Assembly (NCBI RefSeq): GCF_010183535.1
Contig: NC_071333.1
Span: 6,756,587 to 6,820,586, forward strand
Direction: 5' to 3'
Length of the DNA stretch: 64,000 bases
DNA from: Caenorhabditis remanei
Lineage: Eukaryota > Nematoda > Chromadorea > Rhabditida > Rhabditidae
The notes under the pieces were generated by a model. That model made no database searches and had not been told where the DNA came from. It saw only the letters and a list, made by a program, of their open reading frames with translations. Within the stretch, counting starts at the first letter, position 1, and every line of letters begins with the position of its first letter. Of this stretch, positions 39,599 through 51,443 are shown piece by piece. The translations under genes were made by a program, and so were the position numbers.

Positions 39599-41562
39599 TT
39601 ATCCTCTCCAGAAGCGATAGAATGCATACATGAATATGCAACAGACGATGCAACCAATCACGAAAAGGATCCAATCTTCTCGCACACGACGATCGATTAC
39701 TTGGAGGGTAGAATTGGAGAGTCCGAGCTGAAAATTTCAAATAATTATGTGATGGATGCTTGATAATGTTGCGAAATAACTTTCACTGTTCGAAATCAGT
39801 GGCAATGCGAGTAGAAAACAGTTTTTACAAGGGGCACGCAGCTATATTAGCTTTTGATACTATTCCATTCACGTTCATATTGTATATTCGTGTTTTAGAA
39901 ACCAATTAAGCGCTTCAGTTTTCGTTCCCGCATACTTCTTTTACAATCGGCAAACAGGCATCCAGTGAGCTTTGTATTAATAACGTAAACTGCTACTCAC
40001 CGCTCTTCCAATATCATGCATCTTCCGACTGACTCCCCGAAGATTGAAATGCTGGGATTTTAGACTGTCCAGAACGGCTGATCCTTGACTGATGAGATCG
40101 TCAAGCTGAAATGAGATACTTGAAATGCAGGAATCGTATTCGTGAGTCAATAAACATCTCATTTGTAATCTTCAAGCTTATTGAAGCAAGGATATCAACG
40201 TTGTTTACTCGATTTCCTTCCTGGGTTATTATCTTGCTCGACTAGAAATGAGTAATTTATCGCAAAATCAGTCGTGATATTACTTTTTTAAAACTGTTTT
40301 CGAAACGAAATGGAGGTTTTTTGTCTATGAACATAAACATACATGATTGTGTGACGAGTGGAGTCGGTCGTTTAGAAGCAGCTCGTGATCTCCAATTGAA
40401 AGAGCCGTGTCGTTTGGTCGGTATCTGTAAAAAATTCTTCGTAAAAGAGATCAATGCCATTCGGATGCATTTTGGTCGCAAATCACCCTTTCACTAATGG
40501 TTGCCAAAAGTTAGTAGTGATAGTTCGAACATAGATGTATTTTGAATCTCTGAAGGCTTTTAAAATGAAATTGTTACAAGAGAACTTGATCAACGTGTTC
40601 ACCGAGCCACAAAAATAGAGTTTGTGCTGTAGACTCAACTTTACTTCTCACATTTCACTTAAAATACGAATATATTGCCGTATTATCAAATTTGAAAACA
40701 TATTTTGGATTCCAAATGACATTTATCTGTGTGCAGCACGTTGCTTTTCCGAATTCTGAACAAGCGGTGTTCCTTTGTTGAAAGTGACTAGTCAAAGTCA
40801 TCTCAGTGGCTGGTTTTGTGTCCCTGAAGCATTTAGCGGAAAAAATAGCTCGCTGATACCATTTCAGTCCCCGCTAAGCTAATGTCAAATTGTGAACTTG
40901 TCATAAACAGTTTTTTCGGACGACATCATGGTTTTATCATTTTTCAGTCAACCGCTGTTGGAAATGTGAACATTCTGCCGCTTAAAAGAACATGGTGCAG
41001 CTTGATAGAGTATGGCCAAACACAAATGAATCAAAACATCTGCACTGAGCTTGACAATCATGACTTCTAACTCATTGACGTCATCGAATACTTTTTATAT
41101 CTCTCTGGTACTTTCCCATAACAAAAATGCTCACCTTGTACTCAATAACTCTTCTCTCTCACTCGCACTCCTCCACCTTTGTGTCATTCTTGTATGTACT
41201 GCTGAAACAGCCATATCCACTCTCTGAACATCCATCCGCAACTGTTCCACCCGCATTCGAGCCTGTAAGCGATAGTATTGATTTTTTCGAGTTGATTTTC
41301 TGAAGAAATACGTACCGCTTGCTTTCTGGCAGGTTGTTCCCGAGAAACATAGGTGTCCAGCGTTTGACAGTTGTCTTTCAGTGTTCTGAAGGTTGTTCTT
41401 TACAAATATCAACTGGAAAGCAATGAAATCTTACCCAATATCACTATAAATGCTCTGTACAACGATTTGTGCGTCTTGTTCGTTCTGTGTCCCTTCCAAG
41501 CGACCAAGATCGTGTTGGACCTTTTGTAGAAGAAAGTTTGTGCTTTGGTAGAGTGCTTCCAT
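39599..41562 (-). CDS. memb-1: Membrin (Golgi SNAP receptor complex member 2)
   Basis: Qb-SNARE acting in ER-to-Golgi and intra-Golgi vesicle fusion. 213 aa, matching the family (human GOSR2 212). Exons 41435-41562, 41316-41385, 41135-41262, 40343-40424, 40001-40105, 39599-39727. The N-terminal helix MEALYQSTNFLLQKVQHDLG and following helices form the Habc-like region. The SNARE helix spans roughly LDDLISQGSAVLDSL to GLSNSTLQVIDRR. A C-terminal anchor follows (WILFVIGCIVCCIFMYAFYRFW) with two residues after it. The ATG sits two bases behind a strong TTTTCAG acceptor. It corresponds to C. elegans B0272.2. Intron 3 (40425-41134, 710 nt) shows nothing else. Confidence 0.9.
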
Positions 41563-44500
41563 AGCTGAAAATTAAGTTTTTATTAGTTTTGACAATGACA
41601 CAATAGAAAAAACCAGGAAAGTATATTAAAAACCCTCAAAAAATAAAACGGTGAGTCGTCGTCCGCAAACACCACGACGCACAACTGCACAGCCTTAAGT
41701 GACGTCAGCAGTTGAGGCGACATCGAATAAAAGAAAAGGGGCGAGTGGGAGAACATGGACGGAATGGCGAAACAGCATAAAACTGGCAAAGGAACGACGA
41801 AACAGTTGGAGAAAATAAAAAGATGATATGGATTGGAATGGCAACAAAAAATAGAAGTGGATAATTTTGCTTTCTGAAATGATAATTTTATTTTTGGAGT
41901 GTGTCTCAAAGTTACCGATAAATTTGGGAATGAAATTTTTTCTGTTTTTTTAAATTTCAGTTGATGTTTCTCAAGATGTCAAAATATGTAATCGTCATCG
42001 AAGCAATTAGGAAATCATCAAAATAATAACAACAAATCTGTTGTCGGTCTAAATGTTACGAAAACAATTTAACGTTTCCCAATCTTCCGCCACGTCATAC
42101 CAGAAACCTTAACCGAACCCTTTATCATCTTTGTGACAGCTGCCTATTTGCTCAGCATTGCTTTACCCAAACAGTAAACACTGGAATGAATTCTTTCGGT
42201 GCAATGAGAGAAGCGTACTTGCAAATAGAATGGAGCGATTAGTTTCACTTTTCGAGAAACCTTTTGAATCAATTCCATAGAAGTTATGTTTCTGGTCAGT
42301 AGTTTTAAAGTTGTTATTCCTCTATAATCCTATTATTCTTCTTCAAAAAAAAAAGAGTGACACAAAGTTGAAACCGACTCCATTTCCAACTCAATTCCAA
42401 ATTCTCATCTATTTTAACGACACTCCACAAGTTTTGTTTTTCTGTTTTTTGTTTTTTTTAGTTGTCACTTTTTTCTCTTTTTGCATTTTTTGAGAAAGAT
42501 AAGGCTGCGTAAGAACATATAAGAAAACAACAATGCGTTTTGTTTTTTAGTGGATGTTCCAAAAAACTTGTTTGTGTTTTTCTGCTGAAATCTTGTTAGA
42601 TTTTGTACTGAAAACTATGCACAATAAGTTTTTGAAGCAGTATATTTATTTAACTTTTGCTAAACTTTTGATTTCAAAAGCACATTGAACTCGAATCATA
42701 CATTCCACGTTCTCTTTGATCCAATCGGGACAATAAAACGCGAACAAATCGTTCTGAAATCACAATAGTTGTTCCTCTTTGATCATTTCGAATGCGATTT
42801 CATAGCTGTCGGTGGGCCCACAAACAGCTGGCGCTTGTCTATCTCTTCTCAACCGCTGATATGTGTTTTGAAATGTCAGGTCTTTCGTTGCTTCTCCTCA
42901 TTTTGTTTCACTTAGCCCATCCTATTTTTGCTCAAACTAATTTGCATAGCCTTCCCAAATGGCCATTTTCGCCCCTCTTTTCACCACACTTGAATTTGTA
43001 ATGATGAAAATGCAAGATGTTTCTGAAGATGGATATAAGGACAAGGATGAGAAAACAAAAAATTAAATGTGCAAGTGTCACTGAACTTTAGTGTAAAATT
43101 CGTCTAATGTTAAAAGATTGTGAAAATAAAACACTAACTGCTGTAGCGTTTTAATGCAACTCCTATACACTTTTCACCTTGCATCACTTCAATGTTCTCC
43201 ATCTCCATTTCAGGACACTAATCCCTCTATTCCGTATTCCTGATAAATAATTCACTACGCCAACTGAGTTTTCATCTGTTCCCCCTTTTTCCTCCACCCC
43301 ATTTCACTTCTTTCACCACTACATCGCCAACTTTTCCGCCATCTTTTTCTATTTTTTCTGCTTTTTTGTGTTGCTCCAACTTCCATCCAACCCTATTCCA
43401 TTTCACTGCTCTTCCCATGATGCTACTGATGACGAGCAAAGCGAAACGAGGTCCGGAGAATCAAATTTCACTGCATTCACATTGGCGACTGACTCGTCGT
43501 CACCGCAGAGAGAAAGAATTTCAATTCTGTCTTTTTGTGACAACCGCTTAGGACCATCATTTGATTTATTCCAACCAGGAAAAGGAAAGGAAAAGAGAAA
43601 AGAGAAGAAACGAATGGGCCGACGGACGTGAGTCGTTTACGTGCGGCGTTTCTCTCTGACCAGCCAATTATTTTGCTTCACAGAGCCCTCCACCATCAAA
43701 TCTCCGCTTATATGGTGGTGGCGTCTCCTGCGGCTCTCTTTCATTATGTACACGTTATGTACTTTCATAAAATATAGTGCATGTTTTTTTTCGGAACAGC
43801 CCATTATCCTGAATTCCTTTACTAGATTTTGGTGTACCTTCGGTTCCATTGCAATTTTATGATGCTTACTCTTTATGGATCATGTTTTGTTGACAAAACA
43901 CATACTTTTATGATTCTAATAACTTCTCTAGACGATTTTGAAAATTTTGTATTATGATTAATGTTTATTTTTATGAAAACGAAAAACCTTCTAAAACATT
44001 AACATGAATTTTGCATTGAGGAACGCCAAGATCTCATACAACAATAAATATCAACACTATACATATTCTTTGTTTTTGTTTTGACAACTGCCATTCATCC
44101 GCCCAATCCTGCCATATTCTTGCCCATCCATCTTTTGTGATGATGTTTCAACACCTACATTTATTGGTCGTTTGCCCTTCATTTCTTGTCTCTTTTCTCG
44201 TCCACAATTATGACTCATCATCTCTATTACTCTCCTTCTCCCTCAGTCTTTCTATTGTTACTACTGTTCTCTTTTACTGTCAACCGGCGGCTATCGGAAC
44301 CTAGCATCTTTTTGTCTTCTCCTTTTCTTACTTTGTTTCTTTTACTTCCAATTCATTTCAATTTCCACTCTCGAAACGAATGTTGTTATTGCCTTCTGTA
44401 TGCGCCGCAGCCTTTTCGAAAATGTGATATTTTTTCAACAGCGCGCTTTCATTTTGTGATAAGACCACTTCTCTTTTTCTCCTATATAATACTGCATTTC

Positions 44501-44634
44501 TATATTTTCTTGTCGTTTATCGATAATATCTTTTGCCGACTGCTTTTTTCCTCTCCGTCTCTTTACATGCTTTCTTCACAAAAAAACAATTGAACTTTCA
44601 AAATTCTATATTTTCAGGGTATCAAACCTGTGAT
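41563..44634. other. Large intergenic region, mostly featureless
   Basis: Three kilobases between two divergent genes. 43300-44600 is very pyrimidine-rich on the + strand. One candidate small secreted peptide (42873-43001) is listed separately. A stretch at 43400-43634 has coding-like composition and ends at a GTGAGT donor (43628), but none of its frames joins the exon at about 44618 without a stop, so it could be an untranslated first exon. Confidence 0.4.
42873..43001 (+). CDS. Candidate secreted micropeptide (42 residues)
   Basis: ATG at 42873 opens MSGLSLLLLILFHLAHPIFA followed by QTNLHSLPKWPFSPLFSPHLNL and a stop. The first 20 residues look like a classical signal peptide with cleavage after IFA. 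The mature part is short and Pro/Leu-rich, without dibasic cleavage sites or an amidation Gly. No splice sites or homology were recognised. Chance occurrence in pyrimidine-rich DNA is a real alternative, since CTT/CTC codons encode Leu. Confidence 0.2.
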   Translation: MSGLSLLLLILFHLAHPIFAQTNLHSLPKWPFSPLFSPHLNL

Positions 44635-45357
44635 ATGTGGCGTTCAGATGAGGAAAAGCCGAGCACTTCAAGTGCTTCCGCTCGCACATCTACCAACACG
44701 AAACATGCCAGTGTAACCAATTTGGAACGATCCAAGTCATCAACATCTCTGTTCAAACGGGCCATTAGTCTTCAAGTAAGTATTTCCCGTCTTATGAGTG
44801 CCCTTCAACATTTTTTATTGCAGTTTCTTGTGAAAAACACAGAAAACATCGTGGATCGGGAACAAGCAGCATATATAAAGATGAGGTACAAGGACACTGC
44901 GAAATATGTGATTTGGCCTGCATGTCGGCTGCCGGACAAGATTGATCAACCAGTACGTTTCTCAAGAATTGATTGTCAAAATAAAATAAATGGGGAAAGA
45001 GAATTCAGAACTCTGTAGATTTGAATAGGGGAGAAAAGAGTTCACAATCGAAAAGAAAATTCGATTTTAGTTCAAATAACTACACTGAAAGCATAATGAA
45101 ATATGTCATCTACTATAATATTGTCTGAGAGATGACAAAAAGAAACGTTCAACTTGTCACAGTTATCTAAGTTTCTGAATTTTCAGAAACCCGCTCCACT
45201 TGTCCCAGTTGCTCGAGATCCCCGCACCGTCCTGATGGAGCCTGATTTGGAGGACCACAGATCCCCTTACATGCCAGCTACCATCAATCACGTTCTCCGA
45301 TCGGATTCTGAAGACTCGAGTGATGCCGAGCAAGTGCTCGAGATGACACGGTTATGA
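44635..45357 (+). CDS. Uncharacterised 146-residue protein
   Basis: Not recognised. Three phase-0 exons: 44635-44775, 44824-44952, 45187-45357. The N-terminus is Ser/Thr-rich and probably disordered (MWRSDEEKPSTSSASARTST). The central part, residues ~48-90, looks folded (NTENIVDREQAAYIKMRYK, TAKYVIWPACRLPDK). The C-terminal third is Pro-rich then acidic (PLVPVARDPRTVLMEPDLED; SDSEDSSDAEQVLEMTRL). The first exon begins 17 bases after a strong TATTTTCAG acceptor. The frame stays open upstream across that acceptor, so extra 5' coding sequence cannot be excluded. It is convergent with the 200-residue membrane-protein gene. Confidence 0.65.
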
Positions 45358-45801
45358 TTTCTTCGTGAATGCCATGCTATTCGTCTGCTCACCGCATGAT
45401 CTAGTGAATTTCTATACGCTCATCATCCCTTTTCTAACATTTTTCAATTATCCTCCCGCATGTTGTGATTGCAATTAGTGCTTTGTTCTAGTCCTTTAAT
45501 TAAACTCCCTATCATTTTAGTTGCTCATCAACTGAATCGACCAGCCAGTGTTAACTTCTCGTCAACCACTCTTCCGGTGCCATCCAGACCACAGTCAATG
45601 ACAATTTTGTCAAATATTTCTCGATACTATTGTGATATATAGCTGCGATAGCTATGTCTTTGTTATATAAATTCTCCAATTTGTCGGTGTCTTGCATTTA
45701 TTGAAAATAATGAGAACGTTTTTGAGAGAAGAGAGGAGATTCAAATAATTTGCAATGATCAATTAGTGGTACGTGTATCCGTTCAGTGAGGTGCAGCCAG
45801 T
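45358..45801. other. Convergent intergenic region
   Basis: 3' ends of two small genes face each other. It contains AT-rich untranslated sequence with no exon. A variant poly(A) context (TTGTTATATAAATTC) occurs near 45660. Confidence 0.4.
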
Positions 45802-46658
45802 TCAGATTTCAACCATGAGAGTTTTTCCAAATTCCGAGTTATCAATCAATCCTTCGTCCAATAGATATTCGTCGAATTCAATAGCGTTTTCGATGCGGGC
45901 TTTGGCACGAAGACTGAAATTTTTAATTAAAATTTGCGACCTTATTTTCGTACACGAACCGTTCAATTGGGACATAGTGACTGTTGATGTCACGCATAGC
46001 TTTTTCGAATTGTGCACAATAAGCTGCCACTTCCGATTCTGAGTCGTGCTCAATATCCGTTGCGTACTCATCCGTATCATCCGAAGAGCCGAAATCCCAG
46101 TCTCCGACAGATTGGTGATCCTCGGCAATAGCCTCATCGGAGGATACGTCAGTCATGTCATCCACCAACATACGCATAATCTTCTCCTCTCTTTCGGCCT
46201 CGCGCATCTTTTGTTCTTTTTCCTCGCGGTATTCACGAGTAAACTCCTAAAAAAATGAACTTAGGTTTCTTGGAGATAGTTTTCATCATACCGCGATTTC
46301 TTGTTTTATTTGGTTGAAGCGACGAAGGTAAGCTTCAATGTGGTTGCTGATATAGGTGATAGCGCACATGAGGCAGACCGAGATGAGTACGGCATTGCCA
46401 AAGTTCTGGAATTGGATTACAGGATGAGAGAGAGAGCAAGAAAGATGAAGAAAATTTGTGAACATACAACTACAATTTACAAATGATATAATTGTTAGTA
46501 AAGAAAAAAGAAAACTCTTATCGGACATGTTTTTGTGATGAGTGCTCACGATCCATTTACAAAAAATAAATAACCTCAATCTTTTCGGTCAAAATTAGTA
46601 ATTTTGTCACTGGCATGTCGTTCGGTGGTGGGTTACTCGGCATTTCGTTTGATTCCAT
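45802..46658 (-). CDS. Small single-pass membrane protein with acidic domain (~200 residues)
   Basis: Not recognised. Exons 46575-46658, 46292-46405, 45954-46246, 45802-45913 (200 aa). The donor of exon 3 could instead follow position 45960, giving 198 aa. It starts MESNEMPSNPPPNDMPVT; one hydrophobic segment (NAVLISVCLMCAITYIS) at about residues 31-47 is probably a membrane anchor. A strongly charged helix follows, likely a coiled coil (FNQIKQEIAEFTREYREEK and REAEREEKIMRML). Then comes a long acidic, Ser/Asp-rich stretch (GDWDFGSSDDTDEYATDIE) and a helical end (ARIENAIEFDEYLLDEG). The ATG lies two bases after an ATTTTCAG acceptor, consistent with SL1. Confidence 0.65.
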
Positions 46659-48256
46659 GACTGAAAATACTCAGTATTATTTATAAATGTCAGAAAACGT
46701 AGAAAATAAAACATTTGAAGCGAATCAAAAATTAAAAATTCGGAAGAAGAGGGGGAATGGAAGACGTGCGCATTTATGGACCGGCGACCGCAGAGAAAGA
46801 AATAAACATATCCTCGTGGTTGGCGCTGAAGTCTTAGGCATGTGATCGTCGTGGAAAAATAATGTTCAAGAGTGCAAGGAGCAATGAACAAATTTCAGAA
46901 TATTGTTTAGGCTTATCTGATGATAACAAAATATCGATGAGGCTCTACCTTGGTATATGAAACTCTTGTTAAGTGTACACCACTAAATTACTTTCAATAA
47001 CTGACCTCAAATACTAATAATGAAGAATTTTTGGACAACAAAAGTTGTTGATTACCACCAACTAGTACAAAGTTGTTGGTGTGTACCGCTTCATCTCATT
47101 TTCAGAAGGTTATCTTATACCATATCAAGCACCAGTAAACAAAAACATTGAAGTTAGTTCTTGAAGTCAAACCAAAAGCAAAGAAATAGATAGCAGTCTG
47201 CTTTCCAACTAAGATGAGACAAGAAAAAACGACTGCTCCGGTGGGGGGCACACCTTCTTCTCTCCATCTTGCCATCTCATTCTCCCACACTACCTAACAT
47301 CACCAGCACGCTTTCATCGATTTTCAGAATCACAAGCACGCTCTTGTCTCGGAACACTACATACGAATCGTGGAAGAAAAACGACTCAGATATATTGCCA
47401 TCAAGACAAGAGCCAAAAGAGCAAAGCTCACAAGATTCTCACGATTTCCCAACGAGAAAGCCTCTGTCTAAAAGGAGTAAAAGCGAATAAATGCACAATG
47501 CTTGGATAATTGGTTTGTTCCACATCATGTGGTGCCCGGGGTTTGACGAGAGAAAGAGAAAACAACCACGAGATATGAAAAAAATGAACGAAGGACAGAA
47601 ATAGGAGTGACACGGTAATTCAAAGTGAACCTATGCAAACGCGCTCTTTTGAGAAAAATCGCTTACCTAAATTTTTTTGTTTAAACTGAAAAACTTTGTC
47701 AAGAAATAGTTTTAAGGAGAAATATAACCGAGAAAGGCCTTTTTTTTTTGAAAAAACAAAAAATATCAAAAAATTGCAATTTAGGCGTCAAATAATATTA
47801 CCAAAATGTAGTCTCAACAAAGCGCGTTTGCATAGGTTACGATTGAATTATCGTGGAGTGAGACGTATTCGCTGCCTTCTGTTGACAAACACCTGTTGGA
47901 ACAGTAACAGGAAACGGGGAGAAGTGGAAAAAAATTGCCACTGCTTCGAAAAGAAAATAATCTTGAACTAAATGTACACGCAAAAAGCTACGTAATCGTT
48001 ACCTTCTTACGTCACGCAACCGCTCGTCAGCTCAAGTACTCTGAGGAGCCAGACACCTACAAAATCTCCTTCTTTGTTTTTTCTTCTGAAATCTGGTCCG
48101 CCCATTTTTTTGCTTCTCGATAATAATTCTCTGCCCTGTTCTTTTCGTGTCAGTCTCGCCCACATGTAGACATACAACTCCTGCACACTGAGACACAACC
48201 AGATTTATTTGACAAAAATAGAAAATATGAGCAACTGGGGCAATACAATATGAGGA
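46659..48256. other. Intergenic region with an inverted-repeat element
   Basis: No exon is supported in 46659-48256. An inverted-repeat element occupies about 47611-47855 and is listed separately. The open frames at 47102-47490 overlap on opposite strands and show no splice or start context. Confidence 0.45.
47611..47855. mobile_element. Inverted-repeat element (MITE-like)
   Basis: Left arm 47611-47654 and right arm 47812-47855 are reverse complements over about 44 bases. The core AACCTATGCAAACGCGCT is identical over 18 bases and the flanks match imperfectly (CACGGTAATTCAA against CACGATAATTCAA). The 157-base interior is very AT-rich and has no open frame. Target-site duplications were not obvious. 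This layout resembles non-autonomous inverted-repeat DNA elements common in Caenorhabditis; family not identified. Confidence 0.6.
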
Positions 48257-49810
48257 TTACTTAGTCTTCTTCGATTCCGTATCTTTCTTGACAGCGACAC
48301 GTTTTTTGTAGACTTTGACTGGGTCTTTTGGTGTGACTCCAGAACGAGCAGCAATTTGGTACCAAATTGTTCCGTAGAGAATGCAAATGAACCAGATGAT
48401 GAAGATGTACTCGGCTCTGTTCTCGTAGTCAGTTCCACAGACGGCGTACCATTCGAGAGGCATGTCTGGTTCCGTCTGTAATTATAGTCAATTAAGGAAT
48501 GAAACATTGAATATAAATCCGCTACCTGTTGTGGAGCTCCTCCTGGTACACAATGGAAATCAATGTACTTCTCATCATAGTTGTCAACACAAAAGTATTT
48601 CTTCTTATGGAGTACCATTCCAGTTGGAGTTTGAACTTTTTGGGTCTCATTGCATGGTCCGATTGGTTGATGGAGCCCATCACTAACAATATTCACTGGA
48701 TCGGAGATAACAACAGCAATCATGAAGAATAGATACTCGATTGCAATAGCAGCAGCAAGTTCATCAAACCAATACTTGTTTCCACTGCGGGCAGCTGCTT
48801 TTTTGTTCTGACGATCCGCGAAAATCACAATCAAAGCGTAGATGGAGAGGAAAGCAATTGTGGTGTACTCGGAGTGAACCTACAACTACAACATTTGAGT
48901 AATTAAAAACAATTGTAAGATGTTACCTTGAAAATATCATGCAGTGGGTGATAGAGGAGAGCGAATTGAATGGTTCCTAGCCAGAAAGCTCCCATACCGG
49001 CAAACACAACGCAAAGGATCTCTCTTGGAAGTTTTCTCCAGTCGTATTCTGTCTCGACCAATTTGCTTCTGGCATACATCAGAATCCAAGTGAATGAGCA
49101 GGCAAACGATGCATGGAAATAGTAAGAATTCCATGGTACCCAGTTCATTCTGTCGAAAATGTTTGGGTCCGTATCGTGCCATGTCCACCAAACCAGTTTG
49201 ATTCCCATGATATCGTAAGGCATATCAAGCATGACCGCTCCGAGTCCCACGGCTGGTCCATAAGCCCACCATGGCAAGTGAAGTCTGGAAAAGTTCACGT
49301 AAATAACAGAAAGAATGAAATCATTAGATTTACCTGCTCATGAGAACAAACGAGGTGTAGTCAAACATGTGGTAGATTCCAATCAAGATGTATAGTGGTG
49401 CACGTGCTCCGAAGAATGTGAGAATTCCTTGAGCTTGCCAGAAGTTGTCCATATCCGGAATCCAATAACACAGATTCTCCACATTGAGTGCATGGATGAG
49501 GATTCCAAACCAGACAAGCACGAATCTGGTTCCCGATCTCCAGGCGTGGGCAAAAGTGAGTCCGGCAAGAATGAAGAACAAGATTTCACCAAAAAGAAAT
49601 GATGTGTGATTCTCGTAAATTTGGGAGACGTCCTGGTATTTGCAGATCCAATCGAACCACTGAAATTGAAAGATGTTGGTAATTCATGAAACTACCAGAA
49701 ACAATTACCTGAATAGCGTGAAGAGCTCGTTGACCCCATTCTTTGCGAGCTTCCGGTCCCACATCAAACGGCAAGTTGTCGAAAACGTATCGGTCCATAA
49801 GGTAGTCCAT
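48257..49810 (-). CDS. Multi-pass membrane protein with C-terminal dilysine ER signal (452 residues)
   Basis: Family not recognised. Exons 49709-49810, 49334-49659, 48927-49284, 48526-48879, 48257-48475 (452 aa). It starts MDYLMDRYVFDNLPFDVG. Hydrophobic segments include ILFFILAGLTFAHAW, RFVLVWFGILIHAL, PLYILIGIYHMF, GPAVGLGAVML, ASFACSFTWILMYA, ILCVVFAGMGAFWLG, IAFLSIYALIVIFA, IAIEYLFFMIAVVIS and YIFIIWFICILYG, so about eight to nine spans. Conserved-looking Trp/His motifs occur between them (KLVWWTWHDTDPN). A loop near residues 310-370 holds four cysteines (GPCNET, YFCVDNY, DFHCVPGG, VCGTDYE). The last four residues KKTK form a KKxx retrieval signal, predicting an ER or early Golgi location if the tail is cytosolic. 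Confidence 0.7.
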
Positions 49811-51443
49811 TTCTAAATTTTAATCTTGCTTCAGATTTGAAAAACAATAGCATTCTAAACAAACGAAAGGCGAAAAAAAAGAAGGAAGATGAGAAAAGAA
49901 AGGGTAAAGTATGACTCGGTAAACATAAAAAAGACATGGAAATTTTCAAGAAGACTTAAAATAGAAAATAACACATTTAATGAAATGTTAAGATTCGAAT
50001 TGATGTATAAGTATACGGAGAAGAAGAACTGAGATGTCGAAGCTTTGATTTCCGTTGGAAGGTCAGATGAATGAGTCATTTCTGTGGGCAGAAAAGTGTA
50101 TGTATACGCCAATGTGTGCACGGTTGTGATAGTGCGGCCATCGGGTTGACCTCAATCGATATGCAAGCCATGGCCACTAAAGTAAATATAACAAGTACAT
50201 GGGCCAGCGAAAAGTAAAAAGAGAACGGTCGGCGAGGCAAACGACTTTTCGGTTGGTGTGTTCTACACTTTCCTATGTTTCTCTGTGTCGCAAAACTATC
50301 TGAACTAGAATTATGGGTATTTTACCTAAATAGGCTTCTAAATGTGCACAGAAGGGAAGTAGAGTTGTGAAAAACAACAAAAGTCTTGTGAAATCTCAAA
50401 AAATTATATAAAGAATACAAATTTCTGATGAAAGGCAGTTGAGGAACTTGCGTACCTGCCACCACTGACCTGCCAAGACTAAAATGATATTTTCCAAGAA
50501 GCAAACCTTTTTATCATTTGGTATACCGATAACACAACTTTACAGGAGACACATTTTGATAACTATGTGAAGCGAGAGAAAGGAGAAAAACGAGGCCACG
50601 TAGGAGGGCGAATGCAGAAACGAACGATGTTGAGGTTAGGAGGTAAATATTTGTTAGTAGAAGGAGAAAGAGAAGACCGTTCCGCTCTTCTTGCGGACCA
50701 CGACAAGAATGGCCCATAGTAAGCAAACATCTTTGGCGCTTTGTAAGGCAGGCAGGTTGGATTTAGGACCTTTAACATTTATTTGAGAGAATATATTCAT
50801 TTATGTTTCTTTGAAACAAACAAAAGAAAATTACAAATTTATTTCAAAAGGTGTTTCATCTTTGTTTTTTTTCCGTTTGAAGTTACAGTGGAAGGACAAA
50901 GTCCAAATATTGGTTTCTTGGAATTCACCAAATGTTTATCAGTATAAATTATATGTGATTGGATGAAATGAAAAACTGTTTGGTTGATAATGCAAGACTA
51001 GACACCGCCGACAAACAAAATAGTTATCAACGTGGAAGCACAGAAATGAAACAACTGGAAAGAGGCCACACTTTTCATGAATTTCGTTGTAATTCGGAAC
51101 TTTGAACTACGGGGGATTTGGTAAACGTTATGTAATAATAATTACTATTTCGGCTTTTTCTCATGTCCAGAAAAAGGATGCGTACTCAAACGTCGATATT
51201 CTTCCTGAAGTTTATCTTATTATCACTTTGAACTTCATGCACTTTCCGTCTCTGTGGGATATCTATCAAATGTACTCTACTGACGAAGGCTCTTCCAACT
51301 CCATCCTCTTCTTTGCTCACAGTTATTGTAGTTTCAGTGGAGATAGAAGATATAAAATCTTCTCACAAAAAAATAAAACAAAACACATTTCACAGCATAT
51401 TTATCAGTTGTCTTTTATTTCTCTGAAACTGTTTCCTCGACCA
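49811..51443. other. Intergenic, no gene recognised
   Basis: 1.6 kb between two divergently transcribed genes. A GC-richer patch at 50100-50260 may be promoter of the membrane-protein gene. The long frame upstream of 51444 on the + strand is low in protein character and is treated as untranslated leader. Confidence 0.4.

Noticed and set aside
43366..43634. Coding-like stretch ending at a GTGAGT donor
   Set aside because: Two overlapping frames compete and joining either to the exon at about 44618 gives a stop; at best an untranslated leader exon.
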